NCBI GenBank assembly: GCA_019779905.1
Contig: JABAKE010000006.1
Span: forward strand, 172,380-236,379
Direction: 5' to 3'
Source: Modestobacter lapidis
GTDB lineage: Bacteria > Actinomycetota > Actinomycetes > Mycobacteriales > Geodermatophilaceae
Length of the DNA stretch: 64,000 nt
Part shown: positions 52,483 to 60,768 of the stretch, piece by piece
How the letters are laid out: each line of letters starts with the position of its first letter
Position numbering within the stretch: position 1 is the stretch's first letter
Translations under genes and position numbers: made by a program
Notes under the pieces: generated by a model
Databases searched by the model: none
Told to the model about the DNA's origin: nothing
Seen by the model: only the letters and a program-made list of their open reading frames with translations

Positions 52483-54222
52483 CTACGCCCGGGACCCGGT
52501 GGGTGCCGCCGGGAGCGCAGTGGGCTGGAGGGCGGCCTCGAAGGCGGAGGTGACGGCCTCACGAGCCTTGCCGGCGCGGGCGGCGTCGCCGATCACGACG
52601 ACCTCCGTGCCGGGATCGACGGGCAGTTGCGCGGCGAGTTCGGCACCGCGGCCGGTCCGCAACCGGTAGTAGAGCCAGTCCCGCACGCGCGGTGAGCTGA
52701 ACAGCCGGTTCGCGACGCGGCCGCGGGCGGCCGGACTGTGCAGCGCGCGGACGACGAGTCCGCGCAGGCCGAACCGGTAGCGCGCGCCGACGGCGACGAC
52801 GACGACGTCGACGCCGCGCAGGTCGGCGGCCGTCGCCTCCCTGCCGAAGCGGAACCGGACGCCCTTGCGGGTGCAGTCGCGCTCGAGCTCGTCGACGTAG
52901 GCGGCGAATGTGGGTTCGGTCGCGGCCACGTCGTTGAACCGCGGGGCGAGGCCGGTGAGCCGGAAGGCCCCACCGGCGCGGTCGGCGCGCTCGAGCACCG
53001 TGACGTCGTTGCCCTCGGCGACCAGCGAGGCGTACGAGAGCCCGGCCGGCCCGGCGCCGAGGATGACGATCCGCCGTCCCCTGCTGGCCCGGGCGTCGGC
53101 GAACTCGAGTTCCCGGCCGGTCTCCGGGTTGACCACACACGACAGCTGCGCGCCCGAGCGCATGTTGGTGATGCAGTGGTTGCAGGCGAGACAGCGCCGA
53201 ACGGGCTCGCCGGCCTGCGCCTTGACGACCCACCGGGGGTCGGCGATCAGCGGGCGGCCGAGCGCGACGAGGTCCGTCTGCTCCTCGGCCACCGCGCGGG
53301 CCGCGACCTCCGGATCGCCGAGCCGGCCGACGCCGATCACCGGGACGTCGACGGCCTGCTTCATCCGGGCGGCGTAGGGCAGGAAGGTGGCCGGCGGGTA
53401 CGCCATCGGGGGGATCATGCGTTCGGCAGCGGGCAGCGAGCGGTAGTGCCCCGCGGTCACGCTCACCGCGTCGGCGCCGTCGCGGGCCGCCCAGCGGCCG
53501 ACCTCGATGCCCTCGTCGGCGGTGAGGCCGCCGGGGAAGAAGTCCTCGACCCCGATGCGGAAGATCACCGGCAGGTCGGGGAGCTCTGCTTTGATCCGGC
53601 GCAGGATTCCCAGTCCGAACCGGGCCCGGTTCTCCAGCGAACCTCCGTAGCAGTCATCCCGGGTGTTCTCCATCGGGGACAGGAACTGGGAGATGAGGTA
53701 GCCGTGGGCGCCGTGCAACTCGACGACGTCGAAGCCGGCCTGCTGCGCCCGGCGCGCTGCGGCGACGTACGCGGCGATCGTCTGCTCCAGTCGTTCCGGG
53801 GTCGCGGCCTCCGGCACCGCCAGCTCGCTCTCGATCTCGAACACCGGCGTGGGGACCGACGAGGGGGCGACCGGCGTCGTGCCCGAGACCACCGAGCGGG
53901 CGCGGCTGCCGCCGTGGCCCAGCTGGATCGAGGCGGCCGCACCGGCCGCGTGCAGCTCGTCGACCAGCCTCCGCAGGCCGGGCAGGAAGCAGTCGGCGTA
54001 GATGCCGAGCTCCCGGAAGCGGTGCTTTCCGGCGATCTCCGGGGAAGCCATCTCGACGGTCACCAGGCCGACGCCGCCCTCGGCCCGGGCCCGGTAGTAG
54101 GCAACCGTGGCGTCGGTGACGTAGCCCTCGTCATCGGCCAGGCGGGTCGTCATCGACGGCAGGACCGTGCGGTTGCGCAGCCGGACCCCGCCGATCGTGA
54201 TCGGCTCGAAGAGCTCAGCCAC
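52483..54222 (-). CDS. FMN/Fe-S flavoenzyme of the 2,4-dienoyl-CoA reductase / BaiCD family
   Basis: 579 aa. N-terminal OYE-like FMN barrel (about 1-340; VELHGAHGYLISQFLSP, RYGG-type CYGGSLENRARFG). A 4Fe-4S cluster motif CLACNHCITNMRSGAQLSC follows (about 345-365), then an FAD-binding Rossmann motif VILGAGPAGLSYA (about 385). Relatives have about 640-680 residues with a further NAD(P)H-binding motif; here that part is short and replaced by a basic segment around residue 500. Likely reduces an enoyl or cyclic enone intermediate. Overlaps the upstream gene by 8 bp. Confidence 0.88.
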   Translation of the reverse strand: MAELFEPITIGGVRLRNRTVLPSMTTRLADDEGYVTDATVAYYRARAEGGVGLVTVEMASPEIAGKHRFRELGIYADCFLPGLRRLVDELHAAGAAASIQLGHGGSRARSVVSGTTPVAPSSVPTPVFEIESELAVPEAATPERLEQTIAAYVAAARRAQQAGFDVVELHGAHGYLISQFLSPMENTRDDCYGGSLENRARFGLGILRRIKAELPDLPVIFRIGVEDFFPGGLTADEGIEVGRWAARDGADAVSVTAGHYRSLPAAERMIPPMAYPPATFLPYAARMKQAVDVPVIGVGRLGDPEVAARAVAEEQTDLVALGRPLIADPRWVVKAQAGEPVRRCLACNHCITNMRSGAQLSCVVNPETGRELEFADARASRGRRIVILGAGPAGLSYASLVAEGNDVTVLERADRAGGAFRLTGLAPRFNDVAATEPTFAAYVDELERDCTRKGVRFRFGREATAADLRGVDVVVVAVGARYRFGLRGLVVRALHSPAARGRVANRLFSSPRVRDWLYYRLRTGRGAELAAQLPVDPGTEVVVIGDAARAGKAREAVTSAFEAALQPTALPAAPTGSRA

Positions 54223-55150
54223 GGATGCCTGCCTGGGCCAGGGCGGACCGCAGTGCGGCGCGATCGGCGTCCGGGACGGGCTGCAGCGGCGGGCGGACGT
54301 GGGCGGCGTCGATGCGGCCGATCAGCTCCAGTGCGACCTTCATGCGGTTGTGGCCGTCGAGGAACGGGTCGGCGTAGCAGGCCTCGGCGATGGGCCAGAT
54401 GCGGTCCCAGATGCGCCGCGCCTCCGCCAGGTCCTGCTTGTCCACGGCCCGGAACAGTTCGACCTGCAGGTCGACCACGACGCTGCCGTGGCCGGACAGG
54501 ATGCCGTCCGCGCCGAGAACCAGCGAGGCCAGCAGCGAGCGGCTGAAGCTGGAGAGCACCGCGATGTCCTTGTCCAGGCTCTTCAGGACCCGGAGGTTGC
54601 GTTCGTAGGCGATGATGTCGTTCGACCACTCCTTGACGGCCACGACGTTGTCGATCTCCGTGCAGATCCGGACGAGAGCGTCGGTGCCCAGTCGCAGTCC
54701 GGACGTCGTCGGGTAGATGAACGCGATCATCGGCAGGGTCGTGGCCGCGGCGATCTCGGCGTAGTGGCCGAAGGCCATCTCCGGGCGCAGGTTTGCGCCA
54801 CTCTCGAACACCCCCGAGGGGAAGACGAGCAGGGCGTCGGCGCCGGCTGCCTCGATCGCGGCGGCGATGCGGGCAGCCTTCGCCGAGCCGTCCTGGTAGA
54901 TGCCGGAGACGACCGGCACCCGGCCGGCTACTTCGTCGAGCACGATGTCGAGCTGGCGGCGCTGCTCGTCGGCGGTCAGGGTCGCGACCTCGGAGGCGTG
55001 CGCGTTGGTGGTGATCCCGGTGACACCGTCGACGTCGACGAGGGCTCGCACATGACGGCGGAGGTTGGGCTCGTCGATCTCCAGGTCGGCGGTGAAGGGC
55101 AGCAGGTGGGCGGGGATCACGCCGCGGAGCGGGACCATCGGGAACTCCAT
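54215..55150 (-). CDS. Dihydrodipicolinate synthase/N-acetylneuraminate lyase family aldolase
   Basis: 311 aa TIM barrel. Schiff-base Lys in NVVAVKEWSND (about 171) and Tyr in IAFIYPTTSG (about 144) are present. The usual GTTGE loop is replaced by ITTNAHASE, so it is unlikely to be a true DapA. Family members include hydratase-aldolases and 2-keto-3-deoxy-sugar acid lyases. First gene of a five-gene minus-strand operon, divergent from a LysR gene. ATG at 55148-55150. Confidence 0.85.
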   Translation of the reverse strand: MEFPMVPLRGVIPAHLLPFTADLEIDEPNLRRHVRALVDVDGVTGITTNAHASEVATLTADEQRRQLDIVLDEVAGRVPVVSGIYQDGSAKAARIAAAIEAAGADALLVFPSGVFESGANLRPEMAFGHYAEIAAATTLPMIAFIYPTTSGLRLGTDALVRICTEIDNVVAVKEWSNDIIAYERNLRVLKSLDKDIAVLSSFSRSLLASLVLGADGILSGHGSVVVDLQVELFRAVDKQDLAEARRIWDRIWPIAEACYADPFLDGHNRMKVALELIGRIDAAHVRPPLQPVPDADRAALRSALAQAGIRG

Positions 55151-55223
55151 CTCGTTTGCGTTGTGAGTTGAGCCACGCTAAGTCGGGGCGACGCGGCGGC
55201 GGAAATGCCGATCGGTCAGCCCT

Positions 55224-55237
55224 TATGCTCCTGGCGC
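55224..55237 (+). promoter_or_regulatory. Promoter -10 element of the LysR gene
   Basis: TATGCT (55224-55229) is 8 nt before ATG 55238. ATGC and GCAT half-sites separated by 7 nt overlap it, a possible LysR contact. Confidence 0.35.
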
Positions 55238-56122
55238 ATGACAGAGATGCCGGCGGAGCGCGCTCTCGAGCTCAGGCACTTGCGCGCGTTCGTGGCGGTG
55301 GCGGAGGAGCGCAACTTCACTCGCGCCGCCGAGCGGATCCAGCTCACGCAGCCGGCCCTCAGCCGGACGATCGCTGCGCTGGAACGGCTGCTGGGGACGT
55401 CGCTGGTCTTCCGGAACCGGCGGATCGTCCAGCTGACCCCGGCCGGGAACCGCTTCCTGCCGCACGCGCACCGGGTGCTCGCCGTCCTCGACGAGGCGGT
55501 CGGCGCGGTCACCGGCGCCGTGCCGACGCTGCTCGTGGGGTTCACCTGGGGCTCCACCGCTGCCTACACCGGGCCGATCGTGCGGGCCTTCGAGCGGGCG
55601 CACCCCGACGTGACCGTCGAGATCCGCCGCTACGACGACCCGCTCGCCGGCCTCGCAGACGGCCGGACCCATGTCGGCTTCCTGCCTGGTGACCCCGGAG
55701 ACCCGCGGCTGGGCACGCTGGTCCTGGCGGAGGAGCCGCGGGTGGCCGCGCTGCCCGCCGACCACCCACTGGCCGGGCGGGACGAGGTCCTGCTCGCCGA
55801 CCTTGCGGACGACGCGGTCGTGATCAACGTCGTGTCCGGGACCACGACCCTGGACCTGTGGCGCCCGGCCCGTCGTCCCGTGTCGGTGGTGCGCGTGCGC
55901 AACGTCGATGAGTGGATGGAGGCGATTGCCGCCGGCCGCGGGTTCGGCCTCACCCCCGCCTCCACGGGACGCCTGTACACCCACCCCGGGATCTGCTGGC
56001 GCCTCGTGGCCGACGCGCCACCCGTGCCGATCACCCTGGCCTGGCCACGGCTGGCACAACACCCCCTGGTGCCCGACTTCGTCGCCATCGCCGGCCGGAC
56101 GCCCGGTCGGACGGTTCCCTGA
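55238..56122 (+). CDS. LysR family transcriptional regulator
   Basis: 294 aa. N-terminal winged HTH: LRHLRAFVAVAEERNFTRAAERIQLTQPALSRTIAALERLLG (about 10-51). The effector-binding domain (about 90-290) has VGFTWGSTAAYTGPIVRAFERAHPDV. Divergent from the DapA-like operon with an 87-bp gap, the standard layout for a LysR activator of a catabolic operon. ATG 55238 is preferred over ATG 55205 because it begins just before the HTH. Confidence 0.88.
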   Translation: MTEMPAERALELRHLRAFVAVAEERNFTRAAERIQLTQPALSRTIAALERLLGTSLVFRNRRIVQLTPAGNRFLPHAHRVLAVLDEAVGAVTGAVPTLLVGFTWGSTAAYTGPIVRAFERAHPDVTVEIRRYDDPLAGLADGRTHVGFLPGDPGDPRLGTLVLAEEPRVAALPADHPLAGRDEVLLADLADDAVVINVVSGTTTLDLWRPARRPVSVVRVRNVDEWMEAIAAGRGFGLTPASTGRLYTHPGICWRLVADAPPVPITLAWPRLAQHPLVPDFVAIAGRTPGRTVP

Positions 56123-56337
56123 GCGACCCGGCGGGCGGTGGACGTCGAGCCGGCGGTGCTGGCGCGTCGCTGGCGTGGTGCCCCGCTCCCACCCTCGACG
56201 CGGCGCTGGAGCAGGAGATGGTGCCCTGGCGGGGGACGAAGGACACGATGAAGCCGCAGGTCAGGCCGCGGCCGGCCGACCTGGTCGAGCAGGTGCCGAC
56301 CGTGCTGCTGGCCCAGCGGCCGGCCGGCGGCTGACCG

Positions 56338-57570
56338 TCAGGCCTGGGCGTTGACCTGCTCGGTGGCCCGGCGCGGGGTGGGCACCTGCACCGCAGCGTC
56401 GGGGTCGACGAGGGCGGCGGCCGGGCCGGGGCGGCCGAACAGCCAGCCCTGCCCGAGGTCGACGCCCAGTGCGCGCAGCATCGCGTGCTCGGCGGGGGTC
56501 TCGACGCCCTCGGCGACGACGCGGACGTCGCAGCCGTGGGCGAAGGCGACCAGCGACGAGACGAGCTTGGGGAGCACCGGATCGGTGTCGATGCCGGTGA
56601 TGATGCTGCGGTCCATCTTGATGACGTCGGGGGAGGTCACGACGATGTGCCGCAGCGAGGAGAACCCCGCGCCGACGTCGTCGATGGCGAGCTGCATGCC
56701 GCGGGCCCGCAGCGGCTCGAGGACGGCGGTGAGGACGGCGTAGTCCTCGACCTGGTCGTGCTCGGAGAGCTCCAGGAGGATGCGCGGGAGCGGCAGGCTG
56801 CTGAGGAGCTCGAGGCACTCGGGGGTCAGCAGGGTGGCGGGGGAGACGTTCATCGACACGTAGCCGCCGACGGTGGCCAGGTGGGCGGCGGCGCCGCGGA
56901 GGGCGAGCAGCTCCAGGTGGTCGCCCGCGCCGATGCTGTGCGCCTCGGCGAAGCAGACGTCGGGGGCCTTGCCCCAGGCCGCCGGGAAGCGGGCGAGCGC
57001 CTCGGCGCCGACCCGGACACCGGTGCCGAGGTCGACGATGGGCTGCAGGACGACGGTGGGGCCGCCGTCGGCGAGGACCGGCCCGAGGCGCTGCTCGATC
57101 TCGGTGCGCTGCCGCTGGTCGCGCAGGCCCGGCTCGATGATCACCGACGCGGCGCCGGCCAGCACGTCCATCAGGGACTTGTCGCGGGTGGTCAGCTCGG
57201 GATCGGAGGTGAAGCCGAAGGCGCAGAGGGTGCCGTAGACACTGCCGTCACTGAGGACGACGGGCGTGGTGACGTAACTGCGGATCCGGGGGATCCTCGC
57301 CACCGGCAGGCTCATCGCCAGCGGCGACCTCCGCATGTCCGGCATGACGGCGGGCAGCCGGCCGTCGAGGACGTGCTGGCAGAACGTCGTCTCCTGCTTC
57401 TGCGTGATGCCGTCGGAGAAGACGAGCGGGATCGCCGAGTCGACCACCTCGAGGTGCTGCGTCGTCCCGTCCATCCGGCTGAGGAAGGCGACGGACAGCC
57501 GCAGCGACTTCCGTGCCGTCTGCAGCAGCTCCGCGATCTGCTGCTCCGACGCCGAGCGTTGCCTGCGCAC
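56338..57570 (-). CDS. GAF-EAL cyclic-di-GMP phosphodiesterase
   Basis: 410 aa. GAF domain (about 10-155; FCQHVLDGRLPAVMPDMRRS, VTTPVVLSDGSVYGTLCAFG) then EAL (about 165-395): GAEALARF (the EAL motif), MNVSPATLL, LELSEHD, AIDDVGAGFSSL (DDFGTG equivalent), VIKMDRSII and VAEGVET. The metal-binding acidic residues and the catalytic Lys are retained, so it is probably active. GTG at 57568-57570 with GGAGGAGGG upstream. Divergent from the PP2C gene at 57809. Confidence 0.9.
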   Translation of the reverse strand: MRRQRSASEQQIAELLQTARKSLRLSVAFLSRMDGTTQHLEVVDSAIPLVFSDGITQKQETTFCQHVLDGRLPAVMPDMRRSPLAMSLPVARIPRIRSYVTTPVVLSDGSVYGTLCAFGFTSDPELTTRDKSLMDVLAGAASVIIEPGLRDQRQRTEIEQRLGPVLADGGPTVVLQPIVDLGTGVRVGAEALARFPAAWGKAPDVCFAEAHSIGAGDHLELLALRGAAAHLATVGGYVSMNVSPATLLTPECLELLSSLPLPRILLELSEHDQVEDYAVLTAVLEPLRARGMQLAIDDVGAGFSSLRHIVVTSPDVIKMDRSIITGIDTDPVLPKLVSSLVAFAHGCDVRVVAEGVETPAEHAMLRALGVDLGQGWLFGRPGPAAALVDPDAAVQVPTPRRATEQVNAQA

Positions 57571-57671
57571 GTGCCCTCCTCCCGATGGGTTCCCTGGATC
57601 GGTGATCGGCAGGGAGCGGGCCGGACCACAGCGTTGTCACCCGCTCGGTTGCCGGCGACTCACCCGGAAGA

Positions 57672-57701
57672 GGTGGTGCTCGCTCCAGCGGCAGCACCAC
57701 C
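57672..57701. promoter_or_regulatory. Inverted repeat in the divergent GAF-EAL / PP2C promoter region
   Basis: GGTGGTGCT (57672-57680) and AGCACCACC (57693-57701) flank 12 nt that hold an inner dyad CGCT-cc-AGCG. It could be a shared operator or an RNA hairpin. Confidence 0.4.
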
Positions 57702-57808
57702 CGTCATGGGGCGGTGACTCCGCGTTCGGCGGTGTCCACCGTTTCCTGTCGGTGGGAGATGTCATCATCCTCAGCGGGCGGCGGGGTGCCGCCGGCGGCA
57801 GGAGCCGC

Positions 57809-59584
57809 GTGCAGGGGGGTGCCGGTCTGGACGGGCGGGTGGCCGAGCTGGTGGCGCAGGGAAGGCAGACGGACATGCCGCGTCGCGTGCTGGCCACCGA
57901 CTGGTCCTCGACGCCGCTGGGTCCCGAGGAGCACTGGCCGGCCTCGGTGCGCCAGGCCATCGCGCTGACCTTGAACTGCCGCTTTCCGATGCTCGTCATG
58001 GCCGGCCCCGAACTCGTCATGGTCTACAACGACGGCTACGCGCCGATCCTCGGTGCCCGCCATCCGGAGGCGCTGGGCCGGCGCGTGCCCGAGGTCTGGC
58101 CCGACGTGTGGGCCGACATCGAGGGCATGGTGGGCGCCGTCCTCGCCGGCGGCTCCACCTTCGTCGAGGACATGCCGCTGACGATGACGCGCAACGGTTT
58201 CGACGAGGAGTGCTACTTCACCTTCTCCTACAGCGCGATCACCGAGCCGGACGGCCGGGTGGCCGGTCTGCTGAACACGGTCGTCGACACCACGTCGCGG
58301 GTGCTGGCCGCCCGGCGGATGGCGGTGCTCCAGCAGCTGGGCAGCCTGCCGCGGTCGGTGCACGGCAGCGCCGTCCAGGCCTGCGAGGCGGCCCTCGAGG
58401 TGCTCGGCGGAGCCCGCGCCGACTGCCCCTTCGGCCTGGTCTACCTGCTCGGCGACGGCGCCGACCGGCCGCGGCTGGCCGCCGGCTACGGATCGGGAGG
58501 TGGCCCGGGGGCCGACGCCGTGCCCGAGCTCTTCCCGCAGGGCATCTGGGACGAGGTCGCCGCCGGCTCGGTGTTCACCGCCACCGGGCTGGCCGACATC
58601 GTGCCCGGCCTGTCGCCGGCCGGCGCCGGCTCGGCCGGGGACGACGACGTGCACACCGCCGTGGTGCTCCCGCTGGTCGTGGCCGGCCAGCTCGCCCCGG
58701 TGGGCGCGCTGGTCCTCGGCACCAGCCCGCACCTGCCCCTGGACCACGAGTACCGGGTCTTCCTCAGCCTGACCGCCGGGCAGGTCGCCGCCGCGGTGAC
58801 CGACGCGCAGGCGGTCGAGAACGAGCGGCGCCGGGCCGACGAGCGCGCCGAGCTCGACGGCGCCCGCGCCCAGTTCTTCACCGAGGTCGCGGTCACCCTG
58901 CAGCGCGCCGTCCTCGGGCCCATCGCACTGCCCGAGGGGTTCGCCGTCCACTACGAACCCGCCGCCGGGACCCTCGAGGTCGGCGGTGACTGGTACGACG
59001 TCGTCGACCTGCCCGGCGGCCGGTACGGGATCGTCGTCGGCGACGTGGTGGGCAGCGGGCTGCCCGCCGCCGCGGTGATGGGCCAGCTGCGCAGCGCCGG
59101 CCGGGCACTGCTGCTGGAGAGCAACGCGCCGGCGCACGTGCTCACCGCGCTCGACCGGTTCGCCTCGCTGGTGCCCGGTGCCTCCTGCAGCACGGTGTTC
59201 TGCGCCGTCGTCGACCCGGCCGCGGGCACGCTGCGGTACAGCAGCGCCGGCCACGTCCCGGCGATCGTGGTCGACGAGGACGGGCGGGCGCGCTTCCTCG
59301 AGGCGGCCGGCTCGCTGCCGCTGGCCGTGCTCGCCGACGTCCGGCGGCCCGAGGCAGAGGTCGTGCTGCCGCCCGGGTCGACGTTGCTGCTCTACACCGA
59401 CGGCCTGGTGGAGCGGCGCGGGGCGGACCTCGACGTGGGAACGGCACGCGCCGTCGACGTGCTCGCCGACGGCCGTGCCCTGCCCCCGGCCGAGCTGGCC
59501 GCCCTGCTGACCGATCAGCTGCTCGACGACGCCCCCGAGGACGACGTCGCCTTCCTGATCTACCGCTGCGCTGGCAGCGGGTAG
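57809..59584 (+). CDS. PAS-GAF-PP2C serine phosphatase
   Basis: 591 aa. PAS domain (about 25-165; CRFPMLVMAGPELVMVYNDGYAPILG, with an N-terminal ATDWSSTPLGPEEHWP typical of this sensor class), GAF (about 180-345) and SpoIIE/PP2C phosphatase (about 355-591; GGDWYDVV at about 390, GDVVGSGLPAAAVMG, YTDGLVERR at about 528, EDDVAFLIY at the end). Third such phosphatase in the window. The frame is open far upstream; GTG 57809 is preferred because AGGAG lies 5 nt before it. Confidence 0.87.
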   Translation: MQGGAGLDGRVAELVAQGRQTDMPRRVLATDWSSTPLGPEEHWPASVRQAIALTLNCRFPMLVMAGPELVMVYNDGYAPILGARHPEALGRRVPEVWPDVWADIEGMVGAVLAGGSTFVEDMPLTMTRNGFDEECYFTFSYSAITEPDGRVAGLLNTVVDTTSRVLAARRMAVLQQLGSLPRSVHGSAVQACEAALEVLGGARADCPFGLVYLLGDGADRPRLAAGYGSGGGPGADAVPELFPQGIWDEVAAGSVFTATGLADIVPGLSPAGAGSAGDDDVHTAVVLPLVVAGQLAPVGALVLGTSPHLPLDHEYRVFLSLTAGQVAAAVTDAQAVENERRRADERAELDGARAQFFTEVAVTLQRAVLGPIALPEGFAVHYEPAAGTLEVGGDWYDVVDLPGGRYGIVVGDVVGSGLPAAAVMGQLRSAGRALLLESNAPAHVLTALDRFASLVPGASCSTVFCAVVDPAAGTLRYSSAGHVPAIVVDEDGRARFLEAAGSLPLAVLADVRRPEAEVVLPPGSTLLLYTDGLVERRGADLDVGTARAVDVLADGRALPPAELAALLTDQLLDDAPEDDVAFLIYRCAGSG

Positions 59585-59609
59585 CCGGGTCACGGGCCGC
59601 CGGCGGCGG

Positions 59610-59830
59610 TCAGCGGGTCAGCGTGCCCAGGTCGACCGGCAGTTGGATGCCCGTGACGTGCCGGGCCTCGTCGGACGCCAGCCAGGCCACGGCGTTGGCC
59701 ATGTCCTCGGGCTGGGACACCTGGTCCGGCAGCGTCTGCATGAAGATCGGCCCCAGCGTGGCGGCGTACCGCTCCAGCAGCGGGTTCATGTCGTCGACGG
59801 TCATGCCGGTGGCCACGCCGTGCGGCCTGG
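59610..59830 (-). pseudogene. C-terminal remnant of an SDR oxidoreductase gene
   Basis: Only the last 70 or so codons of an SDR are present: [14 protein letters not shown], then [31 protein letters not shown] and a stop at 59610. This end resembles SDRs of the mycofactocin-coupled type. The cofactor and catalytic parts are missing and no SDR start lies upstream; the PHP gene begins 36 bp away. A truncated relic. Confidence 0.65.
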
Positions 59831-59866
59831 CTGGTGACGTAGCTGCCGGCGCCGATCCGGAGCGGG

Positions 59867-60688
59867 TTACCGGCGCCAGAAGTCGAACCGGTCGCGGCCG
59901 GGGCGGAAGCCGGCCGCCTCCACCACGTCGACCGCCAGGTCGAAGCGCTGACCGACGGCGGCCGGCAGGTGGGCGTCGCTGCCGAAGCTGATCGCCCGCC
60001 CGCCCTCCTCGCGGAACCAGCGGACGAGCTCGACCGACCACAGCGGGCTGGTGGTGTTCACCTCCAGGGCCCGGCCGCTGTCGGCCAGCGCCCGGAACAC
60101 CGCCCGGTACTCCTCCTCGAACACCGCCTCCGGGTACCGGTCGCGGCCACCGGGCCAGTACCGCCGCGGGTAGTCGCAGTGCGCCAGCACCTGGAAGACG
60201 TCGCTCTGCTCGATCATCGTGACCATCTCGGCGAGGTACCGCCGCATGGTCTCCACGCCGCCGGCCGCGGTGAGCATCCGGTTCACCCCGATGAGCCGCC
60301 CGTCGACGGTCAGCGAGTGCAGCGAGCCGAGGATGCGGTCGACCGGGGAGGTCGTCAGGTGCGCGGCGACGCTGCCGGCGAACAGGTGCGGCTCCCCGGC
60401 CTCCACCCCCGACCACACCCGGAGCTCCGGGAAGCGGTCGCGACACTCCCAGATGGTCTCGGCGTAGACGTCGACGTCGATCGGCCGCTGGTTGGCGGGG
60501 TGCCGGTCGAACAGGCCGTCGGCGGTCGCCCGGTCGTCGGCGCCCCAGACGGTGAAGTCGAGATGCTCGGTGAAGGCGACGGCGGGCAGGCCGATCCGGA
60601 CGGCCTCCGCGCAGGCGCGCAGCATCGAGGCCCGGGGACCGGTGTCCCACGAGAACTCGCTGTGCACATGGTTGTCCGGGGGCAGCAT
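59867..60688 (-). CDS. PHP-domain phosphoesterase (histidinol-phosphatase-like)
   Basis: 273 aa. Metal-binding motifs: [12 protein letters not shown] (about 5-16), [33 protein letters not shown] and FGSDAHLP near the C-terminus. The PHP fold hydrolyses phosphate monoesters such as histidinol phosphate or acts on nucleic-acid ends. Without other his genes nearby the substrate is open. ATG at 60686-60688; divergent from recQ. Confidence 0.85.
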   Translation of the reverse strand: MLPPDNHVHSEFSWDTGPRASMLRACAEAVRIGLPAVAFTEHLDFTVWGADDRATADGLFDRHPANQRPIDVDVYAETIWECRDRFPELRVWSGVEAGEPHLFAGSVAAHLTTSPVDRILGSLHSLTVDGRLIGVNRMLTAAGGVETMRRYLAEMVTMIEQSDVFQVLAHCDYPRRYWPGGRDRYPEAVFEEEYRAVFRALADSGRALEVNTTSPLWSVELVRWFREEGGRAISFGSDAHLPAAVGQRFDLAVDVVEAAGFRPGRDRFDFWRR

Positions 60689-60738
60689 CGCCGTCCATCT
60701 TCTCCCGTCCTCCACAGGTGCTGCCGGGCGGGCGGGTG

Positions 60739-60768
60739 CTGTCGGTGGCACCGCCTACGGTCGTCGGC
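60739..60768 (+). promoter_or_regulatory. RecA-NDp / PafBC-type DNA-damage promoter of recQ, leaderless
   Basis: CTGTCGGTG (60739-60747), 8 nt, TACGGT (60756-60761), then 7 nt to the ATG. This matches the LexA-independent damage promoter (TTGTCRGTG-N8-TAnnnT) at all positions except the first. Confidence 0.75.

Noticed and set aside
56123..56337. Short coding fragment after the LysR gene (WRGTKDTMKPQVRP region)
   Set aside because: A frame is open with plausible codon bias, but it has no start signal and no family I recognise, so it is left unannotated.
57746..57770. CTGTCGGTG-N8-CATCAT resembling a PafBC promoter upstream of the PP2C gene
   Set aside because: The -10 part does not fit TAnnnT and the distance to the chosen start is long.
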